Source: JAEUPI01 sp036520715 (GTDB lineage Bacteria; Pseudomonadota; Gammaproteobacteria; Burkholderiales; Burkholderiaceae_C). Taken from it: DNA of 7,447 nucleotides. The position numbers were made by a program, and so were the translations under genes. The stretch lies in assembly GCA_036520715.1 (NCBI GenBank), contig DATDJF010000268.1:1-7447 (forward strand), in the 5' to 3' direction. Of this stretch, positions 1 through 7,102 are shown piece by piece (within the stretch, counting starts at the first letter, position 1; each line of letters begins with the position of its first letter). Under the pieces are notes generated by a model. It was not told the DNA's origin and did no database searches. It saw only the letters and a list, made by a program, of their open reading frames with translations.

Positions 1-1
1 G

Positions 2-376
2 TACAACAAGATCCCCGGCTTCAGCGTGCGCGAAGTGCACTTCGTGCCGGGCTTTCCGGTGATGGCGCACCCGATGGTCGAGTGGTTGCTCGACACGCGC
101 TACGCGAGCCTGCACGGCAGCCATCGAAGGATCGAGCAGTCAGTGATCGTCACCGGTTCGATGGAGGCGACGCTGACGCCGCTGATGGAACAGCTCGAAG
201 CGCGATTCCCCGGCGTCAAGGTGTTCAGCCTGCCGAGCGTCGATCATCCGCAATGGGGCCGCCACATCGAACTCGGCGTCAAGGGCGAAGCCGAGGTCAC
301 GCAGGCCGCTTTCGTGGCCTTGAAGGCGGGCCTCGGTGCACTCGGTGCGACGTTGGGTCCTGAACTGGTGCGCTGA
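2..376 (+). CDS. CinA/MoaB-like molybdopterin-binding protein, C-terminal part (5' end outside window)
   Basis: The frame is open from the first bases of the window, so the gene starts upstream; about 124 codons are visible and end in TGA at 374-376. The diagnostic stretch is VPGFPVMAHPMVEWLLDTRY near the start of the visible part. It corresponds to the proline/glycine-rich segment that closes the MoCF (MoaB/Mog-type) domain in CinA-like proteins. The rest reads as a small alpha/beta domain (VIVTGSMEATLTPLMEQLEARFPGVKVFSLPSV), as in short 'competence/damage-inducible protein A' homologues that lack the CinA amidase domain. Family members bind molybdopterin or a related nucleotide; the biological role of these short stand-alone versions is poorly known. 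GTG at 26 is an internal codon, not the start. Its stop lies 224 bases before glnA, whose own promoter lies in that gap, so it is not expected to be co-transcribed with glnA in a required way. Confidence 0.82.
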   Translation, partial: YNKIPGFSVREVHFVPGFPVMAHPMVEWLLDTRYASLHGSHRRIEQSVIVTGSMEATLTPLMEQLEARFPGVKVFSLPSVDHPQWGRHIELGVKGEAEVTQAAFVALKAGLGALGATLGPELVR

Positions 377-390
377 GCTGCCCAGGAACG

Positions 391-405
391 GCACCATGTC
401 GGTGC
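391..405 (+). promoter_or_regulatory. NtrC-binding dyad, upstream site of glnA
   Basis: GCACCATGTCGGTGC is a perfect inverted repeat of the form GCACC-N5-GGTGC, the arrangement of the strong NtrC (NRI) sites upstream of enteric glnA. Its centre at 398 lies about 108 bp before the +1 predicted from the sigma-54 element at 480-495, a typical enhancer distance. It begins 14 bases after the stop of the upstream gene. Sequence match is direct; NtrC occupancy is inferred. Confidence 0.75.
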
Positions 406-412
406 TATCCTC

Positions 413-427
413 GCACCGCCGACGTGC
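413..427 (+). promoter_or_regulatory. Second, imperfect NtrC-binding dyad of glnA
   Basis: GCACCGCCGACGTGC fits GCACC-N5-GGTGC with one mismatch (C for G at 423). Its centre is 22 bp from that of the first site, close to two helical turns. Both would lie on the same DNA face, as expected for two NtrC dimers that oligomerise cooperatively. Weaker than the first site and best read as its partner. Confidence 0.6.
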
Positions 428-479
428 CATATCGTGTGGGCCGCAGGGTCCCGGCAGGGCGCCGCGATGGGCAGGTCAA

Positions 480-495
480 TGGCATGGTTTCTGCT
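480..495 (+). promoter_or_regulatory. Sigma-54 (RpoN) promoter of glnA
   Basis: TGGCATGGTTTCTGCT matches the -24/-12 consensus TGGCACG-N4-TTGC. The invariant GG (481-482) and GC (493-494) are separated by exactly 10 bases, and only two conserved-block bases differ (T for C at 485, C for T at 491). Transcription would start near 506, leaving a leader of about 95 bases. The two NtrC-type dyads upstream support the call. I saw no convincing sigma-70 promoter in the same gap, although basal expression may need one. Confidence 0.75.
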
Positions 496-503
496 AGAAA
501 GCC

Positions 504-548
504 CGTGCTTCGCGGCACGCGGCCTCGCGTGAGGTCGCCGCAGGCGAC
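504..548 (+). other. Tandem short hairpins in the glnA leader
   Basis: Three adjacent inverted repeats fill the first half of the predicted leader: CGTGC (504-508) with GCACG (515-519); CCTC (523-526) with GAGG (531-534); and GTCGCC (534-539) with GGCGAC (543-548), the last having a 3-base loop and followed by TTT. The second and third share base 534, so they compete by one pair. The repeats are read directly; a regulatory or stabilising role is only a guess, and short GC-rich hairpins are common at this base composition. Confidence 0.3.
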
Positions 549-600
549 TTTCGCACTCTCCATCCACAACCAACACTCGCGTTCCGCTAGGAGATTCTTG

Positions 601-2016
601 ATGGCAAAGACCGTCGCCGATGTGATGAGCATGGTGAAGGAAAACGAAATCAAGTTCGTTGATTTCCGCTTCACCGACACCCGCGGCAAGGAACAACACG
701 TCTCGGTGCCCGTATCGGCATTCGACGAAGACAAGTTCACATCGGGTCATGCGTTCGACGGCTCGTCGATCGCCGGCTGGAAGGGCATCGAAGCCTCCGA
801 CATGCTGCTGATGCCGGACCCCGCCACCGCCAACATCGATCCGTTCTACGAAGAGCCGACGCTGTTTCTCACCTGCGACGTGCTCGAGCCGGGCGACGGC
901 AAGCCCTACGAGCGCGACCCGCGTTCGCTGGCCAAGCGCGCCGAGGCGTATCTCAAGGGCAGTGGCGTCGGCGACGCCGCCTTCTTCGGCCCGGAGCCCG
1001 AGTTCTTCATCTTCGACCAGGTGCGCTGGAACGTCGACATGTCCGGCTGCTTCGTGAAGATCGATTCCGAGGAAGCCCCGTGGAGCACGGGCATGGACTT
1101 CGAAGGCGGCAATCTGGGGCACCGGCCGGCCGTCAAGGGCGGCTACTTCCCGGTGCCTCCGGTCGACAGCTTCCAGGACATGCGCAGCGAGATGTGCCTG
1201 CTGCTCGAGCAGATGGGCATTCCGGTGGAGGTGCACCACCACGAAGTCGGCGGCATGGGCCAGCAGGAGCTCGGCACCAAATTCTCGACCCTCGTGCAGC
1301 GCGCCGACTGGCTGATGGTGCAGAAGTACATCATCCACAACGTCGCGCACGCCTATGGCAAGACGGCGACCTTCATGCCCAAGCCGGTGGTCGGCGACAA
1401 CGGCAGCGGCATGCACGTGCACCAGTCGGTGTGGAAGGGCGGCAAGAACCTGTTCGCCGGCGACGGCTACGCCGGCCTGAGCGAGTTCGCGCTGTACTAC
1501 ATCGGCGGCATCATCAAGCACGCGCGTGCGCTCAACGCCATCACCAACCCCGGCACCAACAGCTACAAGCGCCTGGTGCCCGGCTTCGAAGCACCGGTGA
1601 AGCTCGCGTATTCGGCCAAGAACCGCTCGGCATCGGTGCGCATCCCCTACGTCGCCAATCCGAAGGGCCGGCGCATCGAAGTGCGCTTTCCGGACCCCAC
1701 CTGCAACCCGTACCTGGCGTTCAGCGCGCTGCTGATGGCGGGCCTGGACGGTGTGGAGAACAAGATCCACCCCGGTGAGGCGGCCACCAAGGACCTGTAC
1801 CACCTGCCGCCGGAAGAGGATGCGAAGATCCCCACGGTCTGCAGCAGCCTCGACCAGGCACTGGACTACCTCGACAAGGGCCGCGCCTTCCTCACCAAGG
1901 GCGGCGTCTTCACCGATGCCTACATCGACGCCTATATCGAGCTGAAGATGCAGGAGGTCACGCGTTTCCGCATGACCACGCACCCGGTGGAGTTCGACAT
2001 GTACTACAGCCTATAG
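601..2016 (+). CDS. glnA: Glutamine synthetase, type I
   Basis: Makes glutamine from glutamate, ammonia and ATP in the cytoplasm as a dodecamer; it is the entry point of ammonium assimilation. The ATG at 601 is preceded by AGGAGA (589-594) six bases away and gives MAKTVADVMSMVKEN, 471 aa, the normal GSI-beta length. The open frame continues upstream to about 424, but that stretch holds the sigma-54 promoter and is not coding. Visible landmarks: DGSSIAGW in the N-terminal beta-grasp domain; metal ligands in GPEPEFF (Glu132, Glu134); NGSGMHVHQS (residues 267-276); the catalytic flexible-loop segment ending in Glu330 (RLVPGFEAP); the ATP/phosphate segment NRSASVRIPY (341-350); and KDLYHLPPEE with Tyr400, the site adenylylated by GlnE. 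Presence of that Tyr indicates PII/GlnE-type activity control in addition to NtrC/sigma-54 transcription control. No key residue is missing. Confidence 0.98.
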   Translation: MAKTVADVMSMVKENEIKFVDFRFTDTRGKEQHVSVPVSAFDEDKFTSGHAFDGSSIAGWKGIEASDMLLMPDPATANIDPFYEEPTLFLTCDVLEPGDGKPYERDPRSLAKRAEAYLKGSGVGDAAFFGPEPEFFIFDQVRWNVDMSGCFVKIDSEEAPWSTGMDFEGGNLGHRPAVKGGYFPVPPVDSFQDMRSEMCLLLEQMGIPVEVHHHEVGGMGQQELGTKFSTLVQRADWLMVQKYIIHNVAHAYGKTATFMPKPVVGDNGSGMHVHQSVWKGGKNLFAGDGYAGLSEFALYYIGGIIKHARALNAITNPGTNSYKRLVPGFEAPVKLAYSAKNRSASVRIPYVANPKGRRIEVRFPDPTCNPYLAFSALLMAGLDGVENKIHPGEAATKDLYHLPPEEDAKIPTVCSSLDQALDYLDKGRAFLTKGGVFTDAYIDAYIELKMQEVTRFRMTTHPVEFDMYYSL

Positions 2017-2063
2017 AGCCGCAACGGCCCCGGCGCGGCTGCGTGGCGGGGGCCGAGCGTGTC

Positions 2064-2091
2064 AAAGGGACGGCCTGGGCGCCGTCCCTTT
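2064..2091 (+). terminator. Rho-independent terminator after glnA
   Basis: AAAGGGACGGC (2064-2074) pairs perfectly with GCCGTCCCTTT (2081-2091) around a 6-base loop, an 11-bp stem whose 3' arm ends in TTT and continues CTTGTT. The U-rich tail is interrupted, so read-through is possible. It starts 47 bases after the glnA stop and separates strong glnA transcription from the downstream gene and ntrBC. Confidence 0.75.
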
Positions 2092-2092
2092 C

Positions 2093-2120
2093 TTGTTGGC
2101 TGTCCGCGGTTTGCGACAAT
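2093..2120 (+). promoter_or_regulatory. Possible sigma-70 promoter for the DUF4124-like gene
   Basis: TTGTTG (2093-2098) and GACAAT (2115-2120) are 16 bases apart, matching the -35 and -10 consensus at 3 of 6 and 4 of 6 positions. The location, just after the glnA terminator and 51 bases before the next start codon, is sensible, but the match is weak and could be chance. It could also serve glnLG. Confidence 0.25.
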
Positions 2121-2171
2121 GCCGCGTTGCTGGTGCAGCGCTGGCCCGTCCGGGCCCGGGAGTTCGGTGCC

Positions 2172-2675
2172 ATGAAGCATTCGTTGTGGACCTTGGTGTT
2201 GCTGGCCGCGGCGCCCGCCGCCTGGCCGCAGGCACCCAGCAGCGGCCCGGTCTATCGCTGCCCGGGGCCGCCGATCCTCTACACCGACCAGATCACCGAG
2301 CGCGAAGCCAAGGAGAAGAACTGCCGCACGATCGAAGGTGCCCCGGTGACCATCGTGCAGACGCCCAAGCCGGCGCCGGCCCGCGCCACCACATCGAGCT
2401 CGCGCGACGGGCGGGGCGACGCCAGCAAGGTCGACCCCAACGCCCAGAAGCAGCGCGACGGCGACGCCCGCAAGTTGCTGGAAGCCGAGCTCAGGCGCGA
2501 GGAAGGCCGGCTGGCCGAGATGCAGAAGGAATTCAACAACGGCGAGCCCGAGCGCCAGGGCGGCGAGCGAAACTACCAGAAGTACGCCGACCGCGTGGCC
2601 GAGATGCGCTCGGCGATCAACCGCAAGGAAGAAGACATCGCCGCCATCAAGCGCGAGCTGTCCAAGCTGCAGTGA
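2172..2675 (+). CDS. DUF4124-like exported coiled-coil protein
   Basis: ATG at 2172 is preceded by GGGAG (2158-2162) and gives 167 aa. Start choice is supported by an immediate signal peptide: MKH, then a hydrophobic core LWTLVLLAAAPAAW, with probable cleavage around residues 17-21. Mature residues 26-56 (VYRCPGPPILYTDQIT and onward, with Cys30 and Cys51) resemble the DUF4124 pattern of a small N-terminal domain reading 'Y+C-x-ILYTD'; the two cysteines could form a disulfide in the periplasm. A Pro/Ala/Ser-rich linker (about 62-91) leads to a charged heptad-like helix (92-167) rich in Glu, Arg, Lys and Leu, likely a coiled coil. The function of DUF4124 proteins is unknown. It lies between glnA and glnL, on the same strand, 88 bases before glnL. 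A nitrogen-related job is suggested only by position; nothing in the protein itself shows one. Confidence 0.85.
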   Translation: MKHSLWTLVLLAAAPAAWPQAPSSGPVYRCPGPPILYTDQITEREAKEKNCRTIEGAPVTIVQTPKPAPARATTSSSRDGRGDASKVDPNAQKQRDGDARKLLEAELRREEGRLAEMQKEFNNGEPERQGGERNYQKYADRVAEMRSAINRKEEDIAAIKRELSKLQ

Positions 2676-2743
2676 GCGTGCGCCGCGCAAGGCGGCCGGG
2701 CTTGCAGGCTCGGCGGTGCGGCGTGCGGCGCCAAGGGGGGCCG

Positions 2744-2767
2744 ATGATTTCCCGGGCCGTGCGATGA
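2744..2767 (+). CDS. Seven-codon upstream frame overlapping the glnL start
   Basis: ATG at 2744 follows a strong purine run AAGGGGGG (2733-2740) and encodes MISRAVR, ending with TGA at 2765-2767. That stop overlaps the glnL ATG (2764-2766) as ATGA. The glnL ATG has no good ribosome binding site of its own at normal distance, so a ribosome finishing this frame could restart on glnL. The arrangement is visible; translation is inferred. Alternatively glnL starts at the in-frame GTG 2716 and this frame is accidental. Confidence 0.3.
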   Translation: MISRAVR

Positions 2768-3858
2768 CCGCCGATCGCTACGAGGCGTTCGACCTGCTGG
2801 CCACGCTGGTGGCGCTGGCGCGGCCCGACGGCACGGTGCTGTTCGCCAACACCGGCTTCGAGGCCGCGGTGGGCCTGTCGCGGCGCGCGTTGGCCCGCAC
2901 CAGCCTGTTCGATCGTTTCATCGACCCAGCGCCGCTGCGCGAAACACTGTTGGCGGTGGCCCGCAACGAAATCGCCACCGGGCGCCTGGAAGCCACGCTG
3001 CGGGTGGCCGGGGCGGCGATGGCGGCCGAAGACCTGCCGGTGCACGTGATCGTCACGCAGGTCGAGCCGCGCGGCGACGCGCGCCGCCCGGAAGGGTCGG
3101 AGCTGGTGCTGGTGGAGATGCTCGAGGTCGAGCAGCAGACTCGGCAAGACCGCGAGGAGCGTGCGCTCGATCAGATCGAGGCCAACCGCGAGTTGATCCG
3201 CAACCTGGCGCACGAGATCAAGAACCCGCTCGGGGGCATTCGCGGCGCGGCGCAGTTGCTGGCGATGGAGCTGACGGCGCCAGAACTTGCCGAGTACACC
3301 GACGTCATCGTGCACGAGGCCGATCGCCTGCAGGCGCTGGTCGATCGTCTGCTGGCGCCGCACCGCCGGCCCCACCTGGTGGGCGACGTCAACATCCACG
3401 AGGTCTGCGAGCGTGTCCGCTCGCTGGTGCTGGCCGAGTACCCGCGCGGTCTGACGGTGGTGCGCGATTACGACGTGTCGCTGCCGGAGTTTCGCGGCGA
3501 CCGCGAGCAATTGATCCAGGCGCTGCTCAACATCGTGCAGAACGCCGCGCACGCGCTGGCCGAACGCATCGCGGCGGGCAGCGCGCGCATCGTGTTGCGC
3601 ACACGCGTGGCGCGGCAGGCGACGATCGGCAAGGAGCGCAGCAAACTGGCACTGGAATTGCATGTCGAGGACAACGGGCCAGGCGTGCCCGAGTCGATCC
3701 GCGATCGCATCTTTTTCCCGCTGGTGTCGGGACGCGAAGGCGGCTCTGGGCTCGGGCTCACCTTGGCGCAGATGTTCGTGCAGCAGCATCATGGGGCCAT
3801 CGACTGCGAATCGATCCCGGGCCGCACGGTGTTCAAGATCGTGATTCCGCTGCCGTAG
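2764..3858 (+). CDS. glnL: Nitrogen regulation sensor histidine kinase NtrB (NRII)
   Basis: Cytoplasmic kinase/phosphatase for NtrC, controlled by PII (GlnB/GlnK) rather than by a membrane input. From ATG 2764 it is 364 aa, slightly longer than the enteric protein (about 350), with no membrane segment. Residues about 5-125 form a PAS-type domain (RPDGTVLFANTGFEAAVG). A linker helix leads to the dimerisation/H-box NLAHEIKNPLGG with phospho-acceptor His150. The GHKL ATPase domain follows: N-box NIVQNAAHAL (Asn260), G1 box DNGPGVPE (Asp303) and G2 box GGSGLGL (326-332). The HEIKNPLGGIRGAAQLL sequence is characteristic of NtrB. An in-frame GTG at 2716 would add 16 residues, but they look like intergenic sequence; ATG 2764 also forms the ATGA overlap with the short upstream frame. 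Its stop is 39 bases before ntrC, so the two are surely one operon. Confidence 0.96.
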   Translation: MTADRYEAFDLLATLVALARPDGTVLFANTGFEAAVGLSRRALARTSLFDRFIDPAPLRETLLAVARNEIATGRLEATLRVAGAAMAAEDLPVHVIVTQVEPRGDARRPEGSELVLVEMLEVEQQTRQDREERALDQIEANRELIRNLAHEIKNPLGGIRGAAQLLAMELTAPELAEYTDVIVHEADRLQALVDRLLAPHRRPHLVGDVNIHEVCERVRSLVLAEYPRGLTVVRDYDVSLPEFRGDREQLIQALLNIVQNAAHALAERIAAGSARIVLRTRVARQATIGKERSKLALELHVEDNGPGVPESIRDRIFFPLVSGREGGSGLGLTLAQMFVQQHHGAIDCESIPGRTVFKIVIPLP

Positions 3859-3897
3859 ATTCCTTCGCACAGCGTCCAACGAGAAGCGCACTAGCCG

Positions 3898-5382
<1,485 letters not shown>

Positions 5383-5397
5383 AGCCCGACGGGGCGG

Positions 5398-5416
5398 CCG
5401 CGCGCTCAGCGCGCGG
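5398..5416. terminator. GC-rich hairpin between convergent genes
   Basis: CCGCGCGC (5398-5405) pairs perfectly with GCGCGCGG (5409-5416) around a 3-base loop. It sits in the 40-base gap between the ends of glnG (+) and the next gene (-), where a bidirectional terminator is expected. Neither strand has a U-tract after it, so intrinsic termination is uncertain; it may instead protect transcript 3' ends. Confidence 0.45.
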
Positions 5417-5422
5417 AGGCAG

Positions 5423-6046
5423 TCACTTGGTGGTGGCCGTCTCGGCGGCGCCCGCGCTGGCGTAGATCGCGTCCAGCGCCATGCGATTGGACGCCTCGTC
5501 GAGCGCCATGCGGTTGGTCAGCTCGTCCTCGGCCTCGTCGTACTGCGACGCCGAGGTTTCGCGCACCTCGACATTGGCGATGTCGCCGCGCAGATTGACC
5601 GGCGTGCGCTGGCGCACCACCTCTTCCACGCGCAGCCGCAGCGGCACCAGCGCCTCGGCCTGCGCGGCGGTCTGGATCGTTTCGAGCTGGTCCAGGGCCC
5701 GCTGCAGCACCTTCAGCGGCAGCTCGATCAGCGCGCGCGAGCCCTGGCGCGCGAGCGCCTGCTCCAGGTGGCTCAGGTGCGGCATCAGCTGGCGGGCGTC
5801 CGGGTGCCCGACCAGCAGTGCCTGCAACGCCAGGTGCCCGAGGCGCAGCGCCTCACCGCGCCCGGCCGGCTTGGAGGGCGTGGGGGCCGCCATGCGCGAG
5901 ACGTCGAACACCACGTGCCATTGGCGGCCGATGCGTTTGAGCTTGAGCGGGCGGCTGAAGAACTTCTTGATCCAGCGCAGCGGATGAAAACCCCGCTTGG
6001 CTGTGGTGGCGCGCTTGCCGTGGCTGGCGGTCTGGGCTGCTGGCAT
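5423..6046 (-). CDS. Hypothetical protein, basic N-terminus and helical middle
   Basis: I do not recognise this 207-aa protein. From the ATG at 6046 (reverse strand) it has a strongly basic N-terminus (KRATTAKRGFHPLRWIKKFF, then RPLKLKRIGRQWHVVFDVSR), a short low-complexity turn, then a predominantly helical, Leu/Ala/Gln/Glu-rich middle (about 60-150) that could be all-alpha or coiled. The C-terminal 60 residues are acidic and end with a 9-residue tandem repeat (NRMALDEAS then NRMALDAIY, 178-195). There is no signal peptide or membrane segment, so it is probably cytoplasmic. The basic patch could touch nucleic acid or membrane, but no motif proves it. No strong ribosome binding site precedes 6046, so the true start may differ. 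The frame was preferred over the opposite-strand frame at 5481-5987 because that one is a Ser/Arg-rich shadow. It converges with glnG. Confidence 0.7.
   Translation of the reverse strand: MPAAQTASHGKRATTAKRGFHPLRWIKKFFSRPLKLKRIGRQWHVVFDVSRMAAPTPSKPAGRGEALRLGHLALQALLVGHPDARQLMPHLSHLEQALARQGSRALIELPLKVLQRALDQLETIQTAAQAEALVPLRLRVEEVVRQRTPVNLRGDIANVEVRETSASQYDEAEDELTNRMALDEASNRMALDAIYASAGAAETATTK
5475..5517. repeat. 27-bp-period tandem repeat inside the hypothetical gene
   Basis: AGCGCCATGCGATTGG (5475-5490) recurs as AGCGCCATGCGGTTGG (5502-5517), 15 of 16 bases identical and 27 bases apart. On the coding (reverse) strand each copy encodes NRMALD. The 9-codon period keeps the frame, so it looks like a small in-frame duplication. 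Confidence 0.7.
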
Positions 6047-6145
6047 GGGCGAATCGGATGGCGGTGGTGCGAGGGCCGGCCCGGTGGTAACCGCCGTTGC
6101 AGCGGTATGGGGTGGCGATGAGCGAAGCCTAGCGTCCGCCGGCCG

Positions 6146-6175
6146 GCCAATTGTTAAAAGTGAACTTCAATTGCC
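6146..6175. other. AT-rich imperfect dyad in the gap upstream of the hypothetical gene
   Basis: GCCAATTG (6146-6153) and CAATTGCC (6168-6175) form an inverted repeat with one mismatch. The 14-base spacer contains a second small dyad, AAGT-GA-ACTT (6158-6167). This is the only clearly AT-rich patch in the 215-base gap 6047-6261, so it is the likeliest promoter or operator for the reverse-strand gene that starts at 6046. No good -35/-10 pair was found; TTTTAA read on the reverse strand (6159-6154) is a poor -10 candidate. Confidence 0.35.
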
Positions 6176-6181
6176 ACGCCG

Positions 6182-6197
6182 TGTGACGCTTGTCGCA
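6182..6197. promoter_or_regulatory. Possible CRP/FNR-family binding site
   Basis: TGTGACGCTTGTCGCA fits TGTGA-N6-TCACA with one mismatch (G for A at 6195). If the reverse-strand -10 lies at 6159-6154, this site would be centred about 42 bases before +1, the class II activator position. That -10 is weak, and a one-mismatch hit in about 7 kb can arise by chance. Confidence 0.3.
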
Positions 6198-6261
6198 CAC
6201 CGGCCGCCGGCGCGTGACTGCTTGCGCGGATGCGGCCGCCGCCGACGCCCGCGGTCCGCGG

Positions 6262-7056
6262 TCAGGCAGCGTTCAGGATCACCCACGCCGGCGCGTGGTC
6301 GCTGGGCTTTTCGCGCCCGCGCACCTCGCGGTCGACGCCGGCTTGCGCCAGCCGCGACGCCGCCGCCGGGTTGAGCAGCAGGTGGTCGATGCGCAGCCCC
6401 GCATTGCGCGCCCAGCGGTCGCGGAAGTAGTCCCAGAACGTGTACATCGGCTCGGCCGGATGCAGGTGGTGGATGGCGTCGATCCAGCCCTGGGCCAGCA
6501 GGCGCCGGTAGGCGTCGCGCGACTCGGGCTGCAACAGCGCGTCGTTGAGCCACGACTTGTACGAATAGATGTCGGCGGTGTCGTTGCTCGGCACCACGTT
6601 GTAGTCGCCGGCCAGGATCACCGGGCTCGCACGGTCGCACAGCGCCTGCGCATGCTGGATCAGGCGCTCGAACCAGGCCAGTTTGTAGTCGAACTTCGGC
6701 CCCGGCTGCGGGTTGCCGTTGGGCAGGTAGATCGAGCTGACGATCGGGCCGCTGCCGGCGTCGCCCACCTGCACCTCGATGTAGCGGCTGTGCGTGTCGT
6801 CGGGGTCGCCCGGCAGGCCGCGCCGCAGCTCGGTGAGCTGGCCGCCCTTGACCAGCACGGCGACGCCGTTGAAGCCCTTCTGGCCGTGCCACACCGCGCC
6901 GTAGCCGGCATCGGCGAAGGCCTCGTGAGGGAAGGTCGCGTCCGAGGTCTTGAGTTCCTGCAGGCAGGCCACGTCGGGCTTCGATTCGGCCAGCCACTCC
7001 AGCGCGCGAGGCAAGCGGCTGGTGATGCCGTTGACATTGAAGGTCGCGATCTTCAT
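6262..7056 (-). CDS. xth: Exodeoxyribonuclease III (AP endonuclease, ExoIII/XthA family)
   Basis: Mg2+-dependent base-excision-repair enzyme that cuts 5' of abasic sites and removes nucleotides from 3' ends of duplex DNA. It is 264 aa, the usual length, starting MKIATFNVNGITSRL at ATG 7056 (reverse strand). The exonuclease/endonuclease/phosphatase fold motifs are complete: Asn7 in NVNG, metal ligand Glu34 in LQELKT, GDYNVVP with Asp151 and Asn153, the LRIDHLLLNP strand, and the terminal SDHAPAW with Asp253 and catalytic His254. FWDYFRDRWARNAGLRIDH is characteristic of the bacterial XthA branch. The ribosome binding site is weak, but the start is fixed by the conserved N-terminal strand. It begins 46 bases after the efflux gene stop on the same strand, so read-through is possible, though the two have no functional link. 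Confidence 0.96.
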   Translation of the reverse strand: MKIATFNVNGITSRLPRALEWLAESKPDVACLQELKTSDATFPHEAFADAGYGAVWHGQKGFNGVAVLVKGGQLTELRRGLPGDPDDTHSRYIEVQVGDAGSGPIVSSIYLPNGNPQPGPKFDYKLAWFERLIQHAQALCDRASPVILAGDYNVVPSNDTADIYSYKSWLNDALLQPESRDAYRRLLAQGWIDAIHHLHPAEPMYTFWDYFRDRWARNAGLRIDHLLLNPAAASRLAQAGVDREVRGREKPSDHAPAWVILNAA

Positions 7057-7084
7057 GCGCGCATCGTAGCGCCCGCTCGCGGCG

Positions 7085-7102
7085 CCCGCGCCGGCGCGCG
7101 GG
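7085..7102 (-). terminator. GC hairpin just after the efflux-pump stop codon
   Basis: CCCGCGC (7085-7091) and GCGCGGG (7096-7102) form a perfect 7-bp stem with a 4-base loop, directly abutting the stop codon of the reverse-strand efflux gene. There is no U-tract beyond it, so it may be a weak or factor-dependent terminator, an mRNA-stabilising hairpin, or simply GC-rich sequence. Confidence 0.3.

Noticed and set aside
424..600. In-frame 59-codon N-terminal extension of glnA
   Set aside because: The segment contains the sigma-54 promoter and leader, GlnA proteins start at MAKTVADV, and ATG 601 has an excellent ribosome binding site.
244..1983. 579-codon reverse-strand open frame antisense to glnA
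   Set aside because: It is the shadow of glnA in high-GC DNA: His/Arg/Ala/Val-rich low-information sequence with no recognisable domain, lying opposite a certain gene.
2043..2171. 43-codon upstream extension of the DUF4124-like gene
   Set aside because: It would run through the glnA terminator hairpin and would bury the signal peptide internally; ATG 2172 places the signal peptide at the N-terminus.
2676..2763. Hairpin GCCGGGC...GCTCGGC between the DUF4124-like gene and glnL as a terminator
   Set aside because: The stem is imperfect, has no U-tract, and lies in uniformly GC-rich sequence where such pairings are expected by chance.
5481..5987. 168-codon forward frame opposite the hypothetical gene
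   Set aside because: The translation is almost entirely Ser/Arg/Ala/Thr-rich with no plausible fold; the reverse frame has a more protein-like composition and a conserved-looking segment (RIGRQWHVVFDVSR).
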